64,000 nt of DNA from assembly GCF_001463745.1 (NCBI RefSeq), contig NZ_BBWJ01000040.1, forward strand, positions 86,189 to 150,188, read 5' to 3'. The position numbers and the translations under genes are program-made. Source of the stretch: Aureimonas sp. AU22 (GTDB taxonomy: Bacteria > Pseudomonadota > Alphaproteobacteria > Rhizobiales > Rhizobiaceae). Positions 44,478 to 55,673 of the stretch are shown here, piece after piece. Under the pieces are notes generated by a model. That model did no database searches, was not told the origin of the DNA, and saw only the letters and a program-made list of their open reading frames with translations. Position 1 is the first letter of the stretch. Every line of letters begins with the position of its first letter.

Positions 44478-44933
44478 TAGCGGTCCGCCCGCCACCTCCG
44501 TTCGAGAGCAGCCTGATCCAACTGGACTCCATGTTCGGCGCGCGGCACGTCCTGCGTCCGGTCGTGACGACTGCGGATGGGACGGGAGGTCAGCACCTTG
44601 GCTTCACGATGATGGCAGGGGCATGCCGGCCACGCTCGGGGCCGCAAGGAGGACTGAGCCTGAATCCTCGACCGCGGCTAGCGTCCGGAGGCCGGGGCCG
44701 GCGCGGGAGGAACGGGCAGGCATCCGCCATGCTCCGTTCGGATGCCCGCACTGCCCACTGGCGGGCACGCGGGCGTTGGTCAGGGGCGCCCGATGGGACA
44801 ACAACCGGGCGAAGCGCATACCGGTCGCCGCCCGAGCCGAACGTGCACCGCCGCCGATGGCGCGCATGTCGCACGTTACGGGTCGTAAGCGGAGGTGACC
44901 GGGATCCTCGCGCCGGCGCCTGGTTCGGCTTTC
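44478..44933. other. gap without a supported gene
   Basis: About 455 bases. Several frames are open because of the GC content, but none has a ribosome binding site with gene-like composition. One (+ strand, 44623-44898) contains CPHC and could be a decayed zinc protein; I do not call it. No repeat or hairpin of note. Confidence 0.5.
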
Positions 44934-46127
44934 CTAGAGCCCCAGCGAGAGCTGCGGGCCATCATCCGTCACGGCCTCGTCGGCCTCGGTGTTGAGACCC
45001 GAAAGGGACACGCCGAGGAGACGGACGGGCCTCGGCATGGGGAAAAGACCCGCGAGCAGCTCTCCGCTGATCCGGGCGATGCCGTCCCTACCCTGGACCT
45101 CGTCCTGCACCGACCGGCTTCGCGTGATCTGCTGGAAGTCCTGGTACTTGACCTTCAGGGTGACGGTACGACCGCGTATCCCGGTCCTCGCGCAATGGTT
45201 CCATACCTTGTCGATGATTGGAGCCAGGACTTCCGTCATCTCCTCGTAGGAGGAGAGGTCACGCTCGAAGGTGTTCTCGGCGCCGACGGACTTCCTGATG
45301 CGATCCGGGCGGACCGGCCGATCATCGATGCCTCGGGCGATCCAATAGTAGTGGCTCCCCGACTTGCCGAAGTTTTGTCGAAGGGCTTCAATTGACATGG
45401 CCCGTAGATCTAAGCCAGTGAAGATTCCGAGGCGATTCATCTTCTCCTCGGTCTTCTGTCCGATGCCATGAAACTTCCCGACCCGGAGACCCGCAACGAA
45501 AGACGGAGCCATATCTGGCGTGATCACGAACTGGCCATTCGGCTTGTTCTGATCGGATGCCATCTTGCTCAAGAATTTATTCACGCTGATACCAGCGGAT
45601 GCTGTCAGGCTGGTTTCCTCCCAGATGCGAGTCCGTATCTCCCTCGCGATCTGGGTGGCGTACTCTACACCCTTCAGGTTTTCGGTGACGTCGAGGTACG
45701 CTTCGTCAAGCGACAACGGCTCGATCAAGGACGTGTACTCGGAGAAGATCGCCCTGATCTGGAGCGAGACCTCCTTGTACACGTCGAAGCGCGGCTTCAC
45801 GAACACGAGCTCGGGGCACGAGCGCTTTGCGGAGACTGACGGCATGGCAGAGTGAACCCCGAAGCGCCTCGCCTCGTAGCTTGCCGCCGCGACCACGCCT
45901 CGTTCCCGCGATCCGCCGACAGCGACGGGTCGGCCGCGCAGCTCGGGGTTGTCCCTTTGCTCCACGCTTGCATAGAAAGCGTCCATGTCGACATGGATGA
46001 CTTTGCGCTGACGCGTCGGCTTAAGGGGCGCATCCGACGAGAGTGCGGCCTGCGTATGGTCCGGGTCGGTGGCAGGCATTGCTGGACCTCGCGTCCCCCC
46101 AGGTTTGGGCTTCCCCACGTGCTCCAT
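44934..46127 (-). CDS. dinB: DNA polymerase IV (Y-family)
   Basis: A 397-residue complete Y-family polymerase. Catalytic residues: HVDMDAFYASVEQ (about residue 46) and PLSLDEAYLDVTE (about 138). Then come the helix-hairpin-helix region VGKFHGIGQKTEEKMNRLG, the little finger with VGAENTFERDL, and a C-terminus LSLGL that matches a beta-clamp-binding motif. It copies damaged DNA with low fidelity. The start is uncertain (ATG 46127, GTG 46133 or ATG 46079). It is convergent in sequence content with the dinB fragment at 46346 but on the opposite strand and clearly diverged from it. Confidence 0.92.
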   Translation of the reverse strand: MEHVGKPKPGGTRGPAMPATDPDHTQAALSSDAPLKPTRQRKVIHVDMDAFYASVEQRDNPELRGRPVAVGGSRERGVVAAASYEARRFGVHSAMPSVSAKRSCPELVFVKPRFDVYKEVSLQIRAIFSEYTSLIEPLSLDEAYLDVTENLKGVEYATQIAREIRTRIWEETSLTASAGISVNKFLSKMASDQNKPNGQFVITPDMAPSFVAGLRVGKFHGIGQKTEEKMNRLGIFTGLDLRAMSIEALRQNFGKSGSHYYWIARGIDDRPVRPDRIRKSVGAENTFERDLSSYEEMTEVLAPIIDKVWNHCARTGIRGRTVTLKVKYQDFQQITRSRSVQDEVQGRDGIARISGELLAGLFPMPRPVRLLGVSLSGLNTEADEAVTDDGPQLSLGL

Positions 46128-46260
46128 GTTCACGAAATGTACTCTACGGACGAACGTGGCTCAATCGGGGCCAGTCACGCGATCCACAACTGATTGGGTG
46201 TTGGTCGAAGGCTCCCCCATCGGTGCGTACTCCCAGATTACGCCGTGGCCCGCTGAATTT

Positions 46261-46282
46261 AGTTTACGTTTTTTCGTAAACT
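46261..46282. repeat. perfect AT-rich palindrome at the compartment junction
   Basis: Arms AGTTTACG (46261-46268) and CGTAAACT (46275-46282) are exact inverse complements around six T. It stands in an AT-rich stretch unlike its surroundings, 135 bases upstream of dinB and 64 bases before the truncated dinB copy. It could be a repressor operator or a recombination site. Confidence 0.65.
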
Positions 46283-46345
46283 GTCCGAAAAACCCGAACG
46301 ATCTCAATGGTCTCTCTCTCAGTTGACAGCCGAACCTACTTATAA

Positions 46346-46984
46346 AAATTTCTCGCCAAGCTCGCCTCCGATCATCGAAAGCCCGATGGTCTCTTCGTGG
46401 TGACGCCTGCGATGGGCGAGGCCTTCGTCGAGACCTTGCCCGTCGGCCGCTTTCACGGCGTCGGTCCGGCGACGGTCGCCAAGATGGAGCGGCTGGCCAT
46501 TCACACGGGCGCCGACCTCAAGGCGCAGTCGCTCGCGTTCCTGCAGGAACGCTTCGGCAAGATCGGCCCCTACTACTACGGCATTTCGCGCGGGATCGAC
46601 CATCGCCCGGTGCGGGCCAACCGCATCCGCAAGTCGGTCGGCGCGGAGAACACGTTCTCGTCGGACCTGTTCGCGGAAGGCGAGATGCGCGAGGCGCTGG
46701 GACCGATCATCGACAAGGTCTGGCGCCATTGCGACGCGACGGGGACACGGGGACGCACGGTCACGCTGAAGGTGAAGTACGCCGACTTTCGACAGATCAC
46801 ACGCGCGCTTTCCTCGACTGCGCCGGTGCGGGACCGGACCGACATCGAGAATGCGGCGTTCCGTTTGCTCGCAGACCTCCCGGCCGACGCCCGGGGCGTC
46901 CGGCTGCTCGGCGTGACGCTTTCGGGCCTGACCGGCGACGCCCCGCCGATCGATCGGGAGGCGCAGTTCGCCCTGCCCCTATGA
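46346..46984 (+). pseudogene. dinB': C-terminal fragment of a second DNA polymerase IV gene
   Basis: Homology begins abruptly at KFLAKLASDHRKPDGLF, which aligns with KFLSKMASDQNKPNGQF (about residue 190) of the complete copy. A TAA lies directly before it in frame, and no upstream half exists nearby. It runs on through GRFHGVGPATVAKMERLAIHTG and SVGAENTFSSDL to a normal C-terminus FALPL. The catalytic palm and fingers are missing, so it is dead. It most likely is the chromosomal dinB, cut by the arrival of the region to the left. Confidence 0.87.
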
Positions 46985-47094
46985 CGCCGACATGCGGGCA
47001 CTCCCGGGAACGCAGAGCGACTGAACGAGCGTAGAGCCGCTAGGACGCCTGCCGCCGACGCGCCAAGCTCACCCGTGCGAGATACGATCGGACA

Positions 47095-49284
47095 TCACTC
47101 GCCTTCCGCCTGCAGTTCCGTGAGCGGCGCGACGATCCTGACCGTGAGGCCGTCCTTGGCGTAGTCGAAGTCCACCGAACCACCGGACGATCCCGACAAT
47201 CCCATCTCGATCAACCGCGTTCCGAAGCCTTTGCGCTTTGGCGGCGCGGCAGGCGGTCCGTCGATCTCCCGCCACATCAGCGCCAACGTCGGCATGCGCG
47301 TCACGTCGTCGATCTCGACGACCCAGGCCACGTGGACCCGGCCTTCGGGCACCGACAGGGCGCCGTACTTGACGGCGTTGGTGGCGAGCTCGTGGACGAT
47401 GAGACCGAGCGTCAGCGCCGCTTTCGGACCGATCAGAAGTTCGGCGCCCCGCAGGAGGATACGCCCGTCCGTGTCGTGAAGTTCGATGGCGCCCCGGATG
47501 ATCGCCTCGACCGACCCCGCGTCGCGCTCGCCGGTGAGGAGAACGTCGTGCGCCTTGGAGAGAGCCTGGATCCGTCTCGTCAGGCTGTCGCGGGCCGTCG
47601 CCATGTCGGGCGAGTTCCGCAGCGTCTGCGTGGCGATGGACTGGACGACGGCGAGGGTGTTCTTCAGCCGATGCGCGAGTTCGTGGTTGAGGACGCTCTG
47701 CCTCTCCTCCGCCCTCCGGCGATCTTCGACGTCGAGGACCAGCGAGACCGCTGCGAGGATCTGTCCGTCCGCGTCGCGTACGGGCGTCGACGAAACCTCC
47801 CAGCGGCGCACTTCGCCGGTTTTCGCATTCCGATACGCAATGGGTTCGGCGATCGAGGTTTCACCGCTGCGGAGCGCCCGGACCGTGGGATAGTCCTCCA
47901 TCTCGTAGGGTTGCCCGTCGGCATGCAGTGCGCCGTAGCTTTTGTACCGTTCGTCGCCCGAACCGCCGAGATCGTGGCCGAGCAGTTCCTGCATCCGCGT
48001 GTTGAGCTGTCCATGTCCGTCGGCATAGGCGATGGAGATGCCGAGCGGCGCCTGCTGGATGACCGCCTGAAGCAAACCGCGCTCGAGCCGAAGCTGGCGC
48101 TCGCTTTCGCGCAGTTGCTCCTCGACCCGCTGGACCCGCGTGAGGTCGAGCATGGCGCCGATCATGCGGATCGCCCTGCCCTCGTCGTCGCGGATGACCT
48201 GACCCCGATCGAGGACGGGCGCGTAGGTCCCGTCCGCCCGCAGGAAGCGGTAGTTGTCCGCCCATTCCGATGTCGTGCCATCGATCACCGCATGGATCGA
48301 CGCGTCGATGCGCGCGCGGTCGTCGGGATGGATATGCGCGATCCACCAGTCGCCTGTCGGATCCACGGCAGCAGGCGCATGGCCGTAGGCGTCCTCCAAC
48401 GCCTCGTTCCAGAGAACGAGGTTCGTCGCGAAGTTCCAGTCCCAGATGGCGTCGTTGGTGGCCTTCGACGCGAGGCGCAGGCGCTCCTCGGTCTCGGCGA
48501 GTTTCTGCGCGGCTCGATGCCGATCGGTGACGTCCTGCGTCGTGCCGATGAAACGGACCGCGACCCCTTCTCGGTAGAAGACCTGACCCTTGGCAGCGAC
48601 CCAGCGCTCCGCGCCGTCGAACCGGTTCACCACACGGTACTCGATGTCGCAGGTCCCATCGCTTCCGGGTGCCAGAACCGCTTGCACGGCCGCGTCCACC
48701 CAGTCTCGATCTGCCGGGTGAAGTCCGTCCAGAAACAGCGCGTAGTTCACTTCCTCGCCGTCCGCGACGCCGAAGAACGCCTTGGTGCGCTCGTCCCAGA
48801 CGAGAACGTCTCCGACGAGGTCGTAGTCGAAGATCCCGGTGTTCGTGGCGCTGAGCGCCAAACGCAACTGGTCCTGCGCCAGTTCGAGATGCCGACCTTC
48901 GCGGTGCTGCTCGCTCTGGTCGCGCAGAACCATCACGAAGCCGATATGCCCGTTCGCAGCATCGCGCAGCGGCACGATTTCACCCGATGCCCGGATGCGG
49001 GCGCTGTCGCGGCGCATTTGCCAGCGTTCAGTGACGGCGCGCCCTGTCGCGAGCGACGCGCGCATCTCCTGCGCCATCTCGCCGTTCGCTCGGTCTTCGG
49101 GCGTGTAGATGACGTCCGCGCTGCGCCCGACCATCTCGTCGAACGTCCAGCCGAGGACGTGCGCGGCGCCGGCGTTCCACGCGGTCACCACACCATCCCT
49201 GTCCGTGACGATGATCGCGAACTCGGTCGTGCTTTCGATGCTCTGTCGGTCGCGGCGCCCGCCGTGCCCGGCCTCTATGTTCAT
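47095..49284 (-). CDS. HWE-family sensor histidine kinase with several PAS domains
   Basis: A 729-residue cytoplasmic kinase without membrane helices. About four PAS domains: residues 15-120 (EFAIIVTDRDGVVTAWN), 130-250, 260-385 and 395-520, each with PAC-like tails. The HWE kinase core follows: HELAHRLKNTLAVVQS (phospho-His), the N box VHELATNAVKYGAL, the WRE motif in LMWREIDGP and GFGTRLIE. HWE kinases are typical of Rhizobiales and often sense light, redox or general stress. The ATG at 49284 is chosen over a start 70 bases upstream. Confidence 0.9.
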   Translation of the reverse strand: MNIEAGHGGRRDRQSIESTTEFAIIVTDRDGVVTAWNAGAAHVLGWTFDEMVGRSADVIYTPEDRANGEMAQEMRASLATGRAVTERWQMRRDSARIRASGEIVPLRDAANGHIGFVMVLRDQSEQHREGRHLELAQDQLRLALSATNTGIFDYDLVGDVLVWDERTKAFFGVADGEEVNYALFLDGLHPADRDWVDAAVQAVLAPGSDGTCDIEYRVVNRFDGAERWVAAKGQVFYREGVAVRFIGTTQDVTDRHRAAQKLAETEERLRLASKATNDAIWDWNFATNLVLWNEALEDAYGHAPAAVDPTGDWWIAHIHPDDRARIDASIHAVIDGTTSEWADNYRFLRADGTYAPVLDRGQVIRDDEGRAIRMIGAMLDLTRVQRVEEQLRESERQLRLERGLLQAVIQQAPLGISIAYADGHGQLNTRMQELLGHDLGGSGDERYKSYGALHADGQPYEMEDYPTVRALRSGETSIAEPIAYRNAKTGEVRRWEVSSTPVRDADGQILAAVSLVLDVEDRRRAEERQSVLNHELAHRLKNTLAVVQSIATQTLRNSPDMATARDSLTRRIQALSKAHDVLLTGERDAGSVEAIIRGAIELHDTDGRILLRGAELLIGPKAALTLGLIVHELATNAVKYGALSVPEGRVHVAWVVEIDDVTRMPTLALMWREIDGPPAAPPKRKGFGTRLIEMGLSGSSGGSVDFDYAKDGLTVRIVAPLTELQAEGE

Positions 49285-49509
49285 GTCCTGCCTACCGAAT
49301 GACGCGACGAACCCCGCTCGTCGGCACATACCTCCATTGAGGCACATCCGGACCACGGATCAATAACAATCGAGCGACGCTCTGGAATTGCGCGTGTCGG
49401 GATGGATCGCTCGCAACGCCTGCATGCGCACACAAAGTCTCCGCAACCCGGGCAGCCCGTCCAACTTGGCGTTGCGCGAACCGCGAATGCGGCTTGACTT
49501 TCGGCCGGC

Positions 49510-49902
49510 CTAGACCGCGGGCAACCCCGCGCGCGCCTCCAGGATGGCGGCGGCGATCTGGTCCAGCGTATAGGGCTTCTGGACCACAGGACGGTCGAGC
49601 CATTGTCCCTCGAGACCCGCACGGCCATAGCCCGTCGCGAACAGGAAGGGCACGTCGGCGGCCTGCAACCGCTCGGCGACCGGAAAGACCTTCTCCCCGG
49701 CGATATTCACGTCGAGGATCGCCACGTCGATCGCCTCGCCGCGCTCCAGCATCTCCAATGCCCGTCGTACGCGCATGGCGAGGCCCACCACGCTGCAGCC
49801 GAGTTCCTCGAGCATGTCCTCGAGCTGCATGGCGACGAGGCTTTCGTCCTCCACGGCGAAGACTCGCAGACCGGCGGTGAGGGTTCGATCAGTGGAGGGC
49901 AA
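49510..49902 (-). CDS. stand-alone response regulator receiver
   Basis: A 130-residue CheY-like receiver: VFAVEDESLVAMQLEDML (acidic pocket), the phospho-Asp in IDVAILDVNIAGE (about residue 62), the T/S switch FATGYG and the Lys in VVQKPYT. No output domain. It overlaps the HWE kinase gene ahead of it by 14 bases and is surely its partner. Such receivers usually act through protein contacts. Confidence 0.9.
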   Translation of the reverse strand: MPSTDRTLTAGLRVFAVEDESLVAMQLEDMLEELGCSVVGLAMRVRRALEMLERGEAIDVAILDVNIAGEKVFPVAERLQAADVPFLFATGYGRAGLEGQWLDRPVVQKPYTLDQIAAAILEARAGLPAV

Positions 49903-51358
49903 GGTGGGGAATTTCCTCGATCTCGATGGCTGGCAGCTCGATGTTCCAGATCAGCCCGTCGCCACCGGCCTGGACGTCCATGCGTCCTTCGAGCTCGCCG
50001 GTCACGATACGCTCCAGCATGCGCGTGCCGAAGCCGGGTTGGATTTCGACGGTCTCCGCGGTTTGCCAGGTCTCGCGCCAATGAAACACGATCGTGTCGG
50101 AACGTTTCTCCCAAGCGACCGACAGCCGTCCGGAAGCGGTGCTCAAGGCACCGTATTTCAACGTATTCGACGCCAGCTCGTGGAAGATCATCGCCAGCGC
50201 TATGGCGGCCTTGGCGTTCAGTCGCACCGGCAGACCGGAGAGATCGACCCGGTCGAGATCGAGGGCTCGGAGCTCCGTGAGAAGGATCGTCTCCAGGTCG
50301 GCGGACTCCCAGTGCCGCTCGCTCAGGAGATTGTGCGCGTTGGACAAGGCGACGATACGCGCCTCGAAGGTTCGGCGGGCCTCCTCCCTGTCCCTGTCGG
50401 CTCGAAAGCTTGGACGCGCCAGCGATTGGATCGTCGAGAGCGTGTTCTTCACGCGATGGTTCAACTCGTCGATCAGAAGCCGTTGACGATGATGGGCACG
50501 AACGCTCTCGGTCCGGTCGTAGCCCTGCACGAAAATGCCCTCCACCGCGCCGGCTTCATCGCGCACGGGGTGGAAGGAGACATCGAGAAACAGTTCGCGC
50601 AGGCCCACGCTCGGATAGCTCGCCAGAACGCGCAAGCCGCTGCCTTCGAACGCCTGGCCCGTCGCGTAGACCCGATCGAGAAGGTCCACCAGCCCCTTGG
50701 CCTCCGCCTCGGGAAAGACCTCGCGAGTGGGCAATCCCCGCAACTCCCGGTTGCCGGCCAGTGCCCGGTAGGCGCGGTTGGCGAAGGTGAAGACATGGTC
50801 CGGCCCGCGCAGGAGGGCGACGAGCCCCGGCGCCTGCTCGAAGAGGTGACGGAAACGATCGAGCTGACTGCGCGAGGTGCGATAGGCCTCCTCGATCTCC
50901 CGCGTTCGCTGGAGAAGCGCGAGTTCTTCCGTCGGAACCGAGGCCGGACTGCCTGCCGCCGTGCGCAGTCGCACGAGCTCCGTGATGTCCACCGTGTTCT
51001 GCAGCACCAGGATCACGCGGCCCGCATCGTCGCACAGGGGCGAATGGACGGCAGACCAGTATCGCTTTTCGAACCCGTCGGCGGCGTTCGAGGAGATCGG
51101 AATTTCGTATTCGATGAACGCCAACGTATCGGATCGACCGCTCTCGAAGACGCGGCGGATCGAGGCTTCCAGGCGCGTGCGTTCCGGGCCCTCGTTCGGG
51201 AAGCAGTCGAACAGCGCGCGGCCGAGCAGTTCGTCGCGCAGGCGGCCCGTGGCACCCTCGTAGGCGGGATTGACTGCGACGATCGAGAGTTCGCCGTCGA
51301 CGATCATGTGCGGGCTGGGCAGAGCATCGAACAGTTGGTTGAAGTTCAGTCTGTTCAT
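49889..51358 (-). CDS. HWE-family sensor histidine kinase, two PAS domains
   Basis: A 489-residue cytoplasmic kinase. PAS1 (residues 8-130, LFDALPSPHMIVDGELSIVAVN) and PAS2 (about 165-290, LFEQAPGLVALLRGPDHVFTFAN). Then the HWE core: DELNHRVKNTLSTIQSLA (phospho-His near 305), MIFHELASNTLKYGAL, HWRE and GFGTRMLERIV. It overlaps the receiver gene by 14 bases. PAS1 could bind a small ligand; no cysteine for a flavin LOV adduct (GRNCRFLQ type) was seen. Confidence 0.9.
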   Translation of the reverse strand: MNRLNFNQLFDALPSPHMIVDGELSIVAVNPAYEGATGRLRDELLGRALFDCFPNEGPERTRLEASIRRVFESGRSDTLAFIEYEIPISSNAADGFEKRYWSAVHSPLCDDAGRVILVLQNTVDITELVRLRTAAGSPASVPTEELALLQRTREIEEAYRTSRSQLDRFRHLFEQAPGLVALLRGPDHVFTFANRAYRALAGNRELRGLPTREVFPEAEAKGLVDLLDRVYATGQAFEGSGLRVLASYPSVGLRELFLDVSFHPVRDEAGAVEGIFVQGYDRTESVRAHHRQRLLIDELNHRVKNTLSTIQSLARPSFRADRDREEARRTFEARIVALSNAHNLLSERHWESADLETILLTELRALDLDRVDLSGLPVRLNAKAAIALAMIFHELASNTLKYGALSTASGRLSVAWEKRSDTIVFHWRETWQTAETVEIQPGFGTRMLERIVTGELEGRMDVQAGGDGLIWNIELPAIEIEEIPHLALH

Positions 51359-51483
51359 CTCATGCGTCTCGCCGCGGCGCCGTTGGTCAACCTCCCCGGC
51401 GCGCAAGACGCTCGGGCTCCCGATCAGCCTCCCACATAGGAAGAGGCCGGCGCGCGGGAAGACACCCGCGCGCCAGTGTCCGG

Positions 51484-53133
<1,650 letters not shown>

Positions 53134-53300
53134 CGCGCGCGCGTCTCCGGGTTGTTCAATGCAGGATGAGTTGGCGCACAGGTAAGCCATGCGCCGTCGT
53201 TGAGCAACAAACCGCTGCGAAAATCGCCGCGCTCCGCTGGCTTGACCTCCGCTCCCGTACGGCCGATGAGGCGCGGACCGCCAGAGAATGGGACCGATTT

Positions 53301-53597
53301 ATGATCCGCCACATCGTCTTCTTCAGTGCCAAGGACAAGGCCGATCTGCCGGCCATCATCGAAGGGCTGCGCACCCTGGCGGGGATTCGGCACCACGACC
53401 ACTTCGAGGTGGTGGAGAACGCGCGCGTGGATCCTATGGGCAACGATGTCGACGTCGTCGTCTATGCCGAGTTCCGAGATCGCGCGGCGCTGGCCGCCTA
53501 TAAGGCGGATCCGATCTACGACGCCTCGACGAACCGCGTTCGGCCGCTGCGCGACATTCGCTACTCCGCCGACTACGAGGTCCCGGACCGCAACTGA
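53301..53597 (+). CDS. Dabb-family stress-responsive alpha/beta-barrel protein
   Basis: A 98-residue small protein: MIRHIVFFSAKDKADLPAI at the start, the middle strand VDVVVYAEFRDRAALAAYKADPIY, and the short C-terminal strand RDIRYSADYEV. Dabb proteins form dimeric ferredoxin-like barrels; most are of unknown function, some bind heme or aromatic compounds. It is divergent from ettA over 167 bases without a recognised operator, and ends 7 bases before the RNase T2 stop on the other strand. Confidence 0.85.
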   Translation: MIRHIVFFSAKDKADLPAIIEGLRTLAGIRHHDHFEVVENARVDPMGNDVDVVVYAEFRDRAALAAYKADPIYDASTNRVRPLRDIRYSADYEVPDRN

Positions 53598-53604
53598 GAC
53601 CCGG

Positions 53605-54618
53605 TCAGTCGAAGCCCGGCGCGTCCACCCGGCCCCGCCGGCAGCCGCGCCCGGTCTCCTCGGCGGCGCGGACTAGTTCACCGAGATGCGTTTCCGCCGA
53701 CAGGTCGCCTGCGAGGGAAATGCGCAGTTCGCGGATCATCGGCTCGCCCGACGCGTCGTCCACGCAATCCACCATCACGCGTCGCCCCGCGCCTCGTCCG
53801 AAAGCCTCGTCGAAGCTCGCACGCACCTTGTCGCTCGTCAGGACGTCGCCGATCGAGGCCTCGAACAGCCGACGCACGGGCGAGCGGTTCAGCTGTTCGA
53901 GCAAGCGGATGGAATGCGAGAAATACGCCTCCGCGTCGCCGTCGTAGCATGTGCCGTGGACCCACCATTCGTGCCGGTCGAGGCCCGACTGCACGCCCGG
54001 CATGACCTCGGCCAGCGCGCGCCGCGTTCCGGTTGAAGCGTCGTAGTCCGGCAAACGCCGCCACTCGCCGCGCTCGTCCTGCCGGCGGATCGCGTCGGAG
54101 ACACCGCAGTATTCGCGGCCGCGCGGTTCCGGCCAGAGACCGTGGAGCGAGAAGCCGTTGCCGGCCGAGCCGCCGCCGTCTCGGCATTCGCGCACCGAAG
54201 GCCGCGTCTCGCAAAAGGCCGGCTGCCAGCTGGCCGCGAGCACAAAGCTGTCATGACCTCCCCGCCCTGTCGGCGCATCGCGTCGGGGCGGAGCGGCCCT
54301 TGCGGCGGCGGACTGGCTCGCGTCCTCCACCCGGCCGCAGCCGAACGCGACCCATCGCCGTTCCGGTTCGGCGCCCGGGACGAGGATGAGGTAATGGCTG
54401 CCGGGCGAGGCGTTGCGCCCAACGAGGTCGTAGGACTTGCCGGGTTCGGTGACGACGCGCCCCGGATTGTCGTCCGAACGGATCGAGGGCGTGGCGAAGC
54501 AGCTGGCTTCCGCCACGAAGACACCGACCATCGGCACCTGTGCCCTGGCGGCCACAGGCGCGAGAGCGAGTATCGAGATCGCCATCGCGATCGTGGCCAA
54601 GCCTATTGCGCGCGGCAT
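53605..54618 (-). CDS. RNase T2-family ribonuclease, secreted, with N-terminal extra domain
   Basis: A 337-residue exported protein (signal peptide to about residue 27, ARAQV). Residues 28-120 are an extra beta-rich part with two Cys (EASCFATPS, FGCGRVED). The T2 domain follows: first catalytic site FSLHGLWPE (about 155) and second HEWWVHGTC (about 220). RNase T2 cuts single-stranded RNA without base preference and yields 2',3'-cyclic ends; it acts in periplasm or outside. The ATG at 54618 has AGAGGA nine bases upstream, so I prefer it to the ATG at 54642. Confidence 0.88.
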   Translation of the reverse strand: MPRAIGLATIAMAISILALAPVAARAQVPMVGVFVAEASCFATPSIRSDDNPGRVVTEPGKSYDLVGRNASPGSHYLILVPGAEPERRWVAFGCGRVEDASQSAAARAAPPRRDAPTGRGGHDSFVLAASWQPAFCETRPSVRECRDGGGSAGNGFSLHGLWPEPRGREYCGVSDAIRRQDERGEWRRLPDYDASTGTRRALAEVMPGVQSGLDRHEWWVHGTCYDGDAEAYFSHSIRLLEQLNRSPVRRLFEASIGDVLTSDKVRASFDEAFGRGAGRRVMVDCVDDASGEPMIRELRISLAGDLSAETHLGELVRAAEETGRGCRRGRVDAPGFD

Positions 54619-54683
54619 CTGCCGTGTTCCTCTCATTTGCATTCGCCGTTTCCCCTATCGTTCCGGCGCGAGCATTCTCACAG

Positions 54684-55667
54684 ATGGCTTCCATGTTCGA
54701 CCCGGCCAGACGCTTCGTGATCGATAGCCCGACGGGCGCCGCGCTCGCCGTGCATGCGTGGGCGCCGCCGACGGAGGCGGTCGCCGTGCTCCTGGTGTTC
54801 CACGGCCTTGCCGAACATGGCGCGCGGTACGCGCGCGTCGCCGGCGAACTCGCCGCACTCGGGATCGCCACCTATGCGCACGACCATCGGGGGCACGGCT
54901 CCACCACCGCGCTCGATGCCCCGCTGCGTCGGTTCGGCTCGAGAGACGGGGTTCGGAAGGTGGTGCGCGACTGCCATGCGGTGCGGGAGCGCGCCATGCG
55001 CGACCATCCCGGCCTCCCCGTCTTCGTGCTCGGCCATTCGCTTGGCGGTGCGATCGCCCTGCATTACGCGCGCCGGTTCGGAGGCGGTCTGTCGGGTTGC
55101 CTCGTCTGGAATGCCGGCATGCGCTTCGGCTGGCAGGCGCGGCTCGGTTCCGGTGCCCTGCGTGTCGAGAAGATGCTGAAGGGCTCGGACGTCGCGAGCC
55201 AAATCTTCGCTCGCGCTACGACCGAAGCCTGGTCACGGTCCGTCGCCGACCGGCGCACGGACGCGGACTGGCTGACCCACGATCCGGCGGAGGCGGACAC
55301 CTATGTCCGCGATCCGCTCTGCGGCTGGACGCCGACCGTCTCGATGGCCGAGGACATCCTGACGCTGGTGCGCGAGAACGCCAGTCACGAAGCGTTGTCG
55401 CAGATTCCGCACGACCTCCCGCTTCACTGCCTCGGCGGGTCGCAGGATCCCGCCACCGCGAACGGGACGGAGGTCACGCGGCTTGCAGATCGCCTGCGCG
55501 AAGCGGGATCACGCGAGGTCGAATTGGTGATCGTGGACGGTGCCCGGCACGAGACGCTGAACGAGATCGAGCCCTACCGCGAACAGGCTCTCACGGCTCT
55601 GGAAGAATTCATCGAACGTCACCTCGATCGCGCCCCGGCGTCCACAAGAGCGGTCGATCCGGACTGA
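54684..55667 (+). CDS. alpha/beta hydrolase, monoglyceride-lipase/lysophospholipase-like
   Basis: A 327-residue serine hydrolase. FHGLAEHGARYARVAGELA (oxyanion side), AHDHRGHGST, the nucleophile elbow GHSLGG (Ser near 113), an Asp around 262 (GSQDPATANG) and His in VDGARHETLNEI. HGLAEH and the cap region are typical of the PldB/monoacylglycerol lipase group. Substrate is inferred: an acylglycerol or lysophospholipid. No signal peptide. ATG at 54684 or 54693. Confidence 0.86.
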   Translation: MASMFDPARRFVIDSPTGAALAVHAWAPPTEAVAVLLVFHGLAEHGARYARVAGELAALGIATYAHDHRGHGSTTALDAPLRRFGSRDGVRKVVRDCHAVRERAMRDHPGLPVFVLGHSLGGAIALHYARRFGGGLSGCLVWNAGMRFGWQARLGSGALRVEKMLKGSDVASQIFARATTEAWSRSVADRRTDADWLTHDPAEADTYVRDPLCGWTPTVSMAEDILTLVRENASHEALSQIPHDLPLHCLGGSQDPATANGTEVTRLADRLREAGSREVELVIVDGARHETLNEIEPYREQALTALEEFIERHLDRAPASTRAVDPD

Positions 55668-55673
55668 GCCGCC

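Noticed and set aside
44623..44898. Open frame of 91 residues with a CPHC motif
   Set aside because: No ribosome binding site, Arg/Ala-rich shadow composition, and several other frames are open across the same bases.
46100..46200. LexA (SOS) box before dinB
   Set aside because: GTTC and GAAC occur singly but not as GTTC-N7-GTTC or its inverse.
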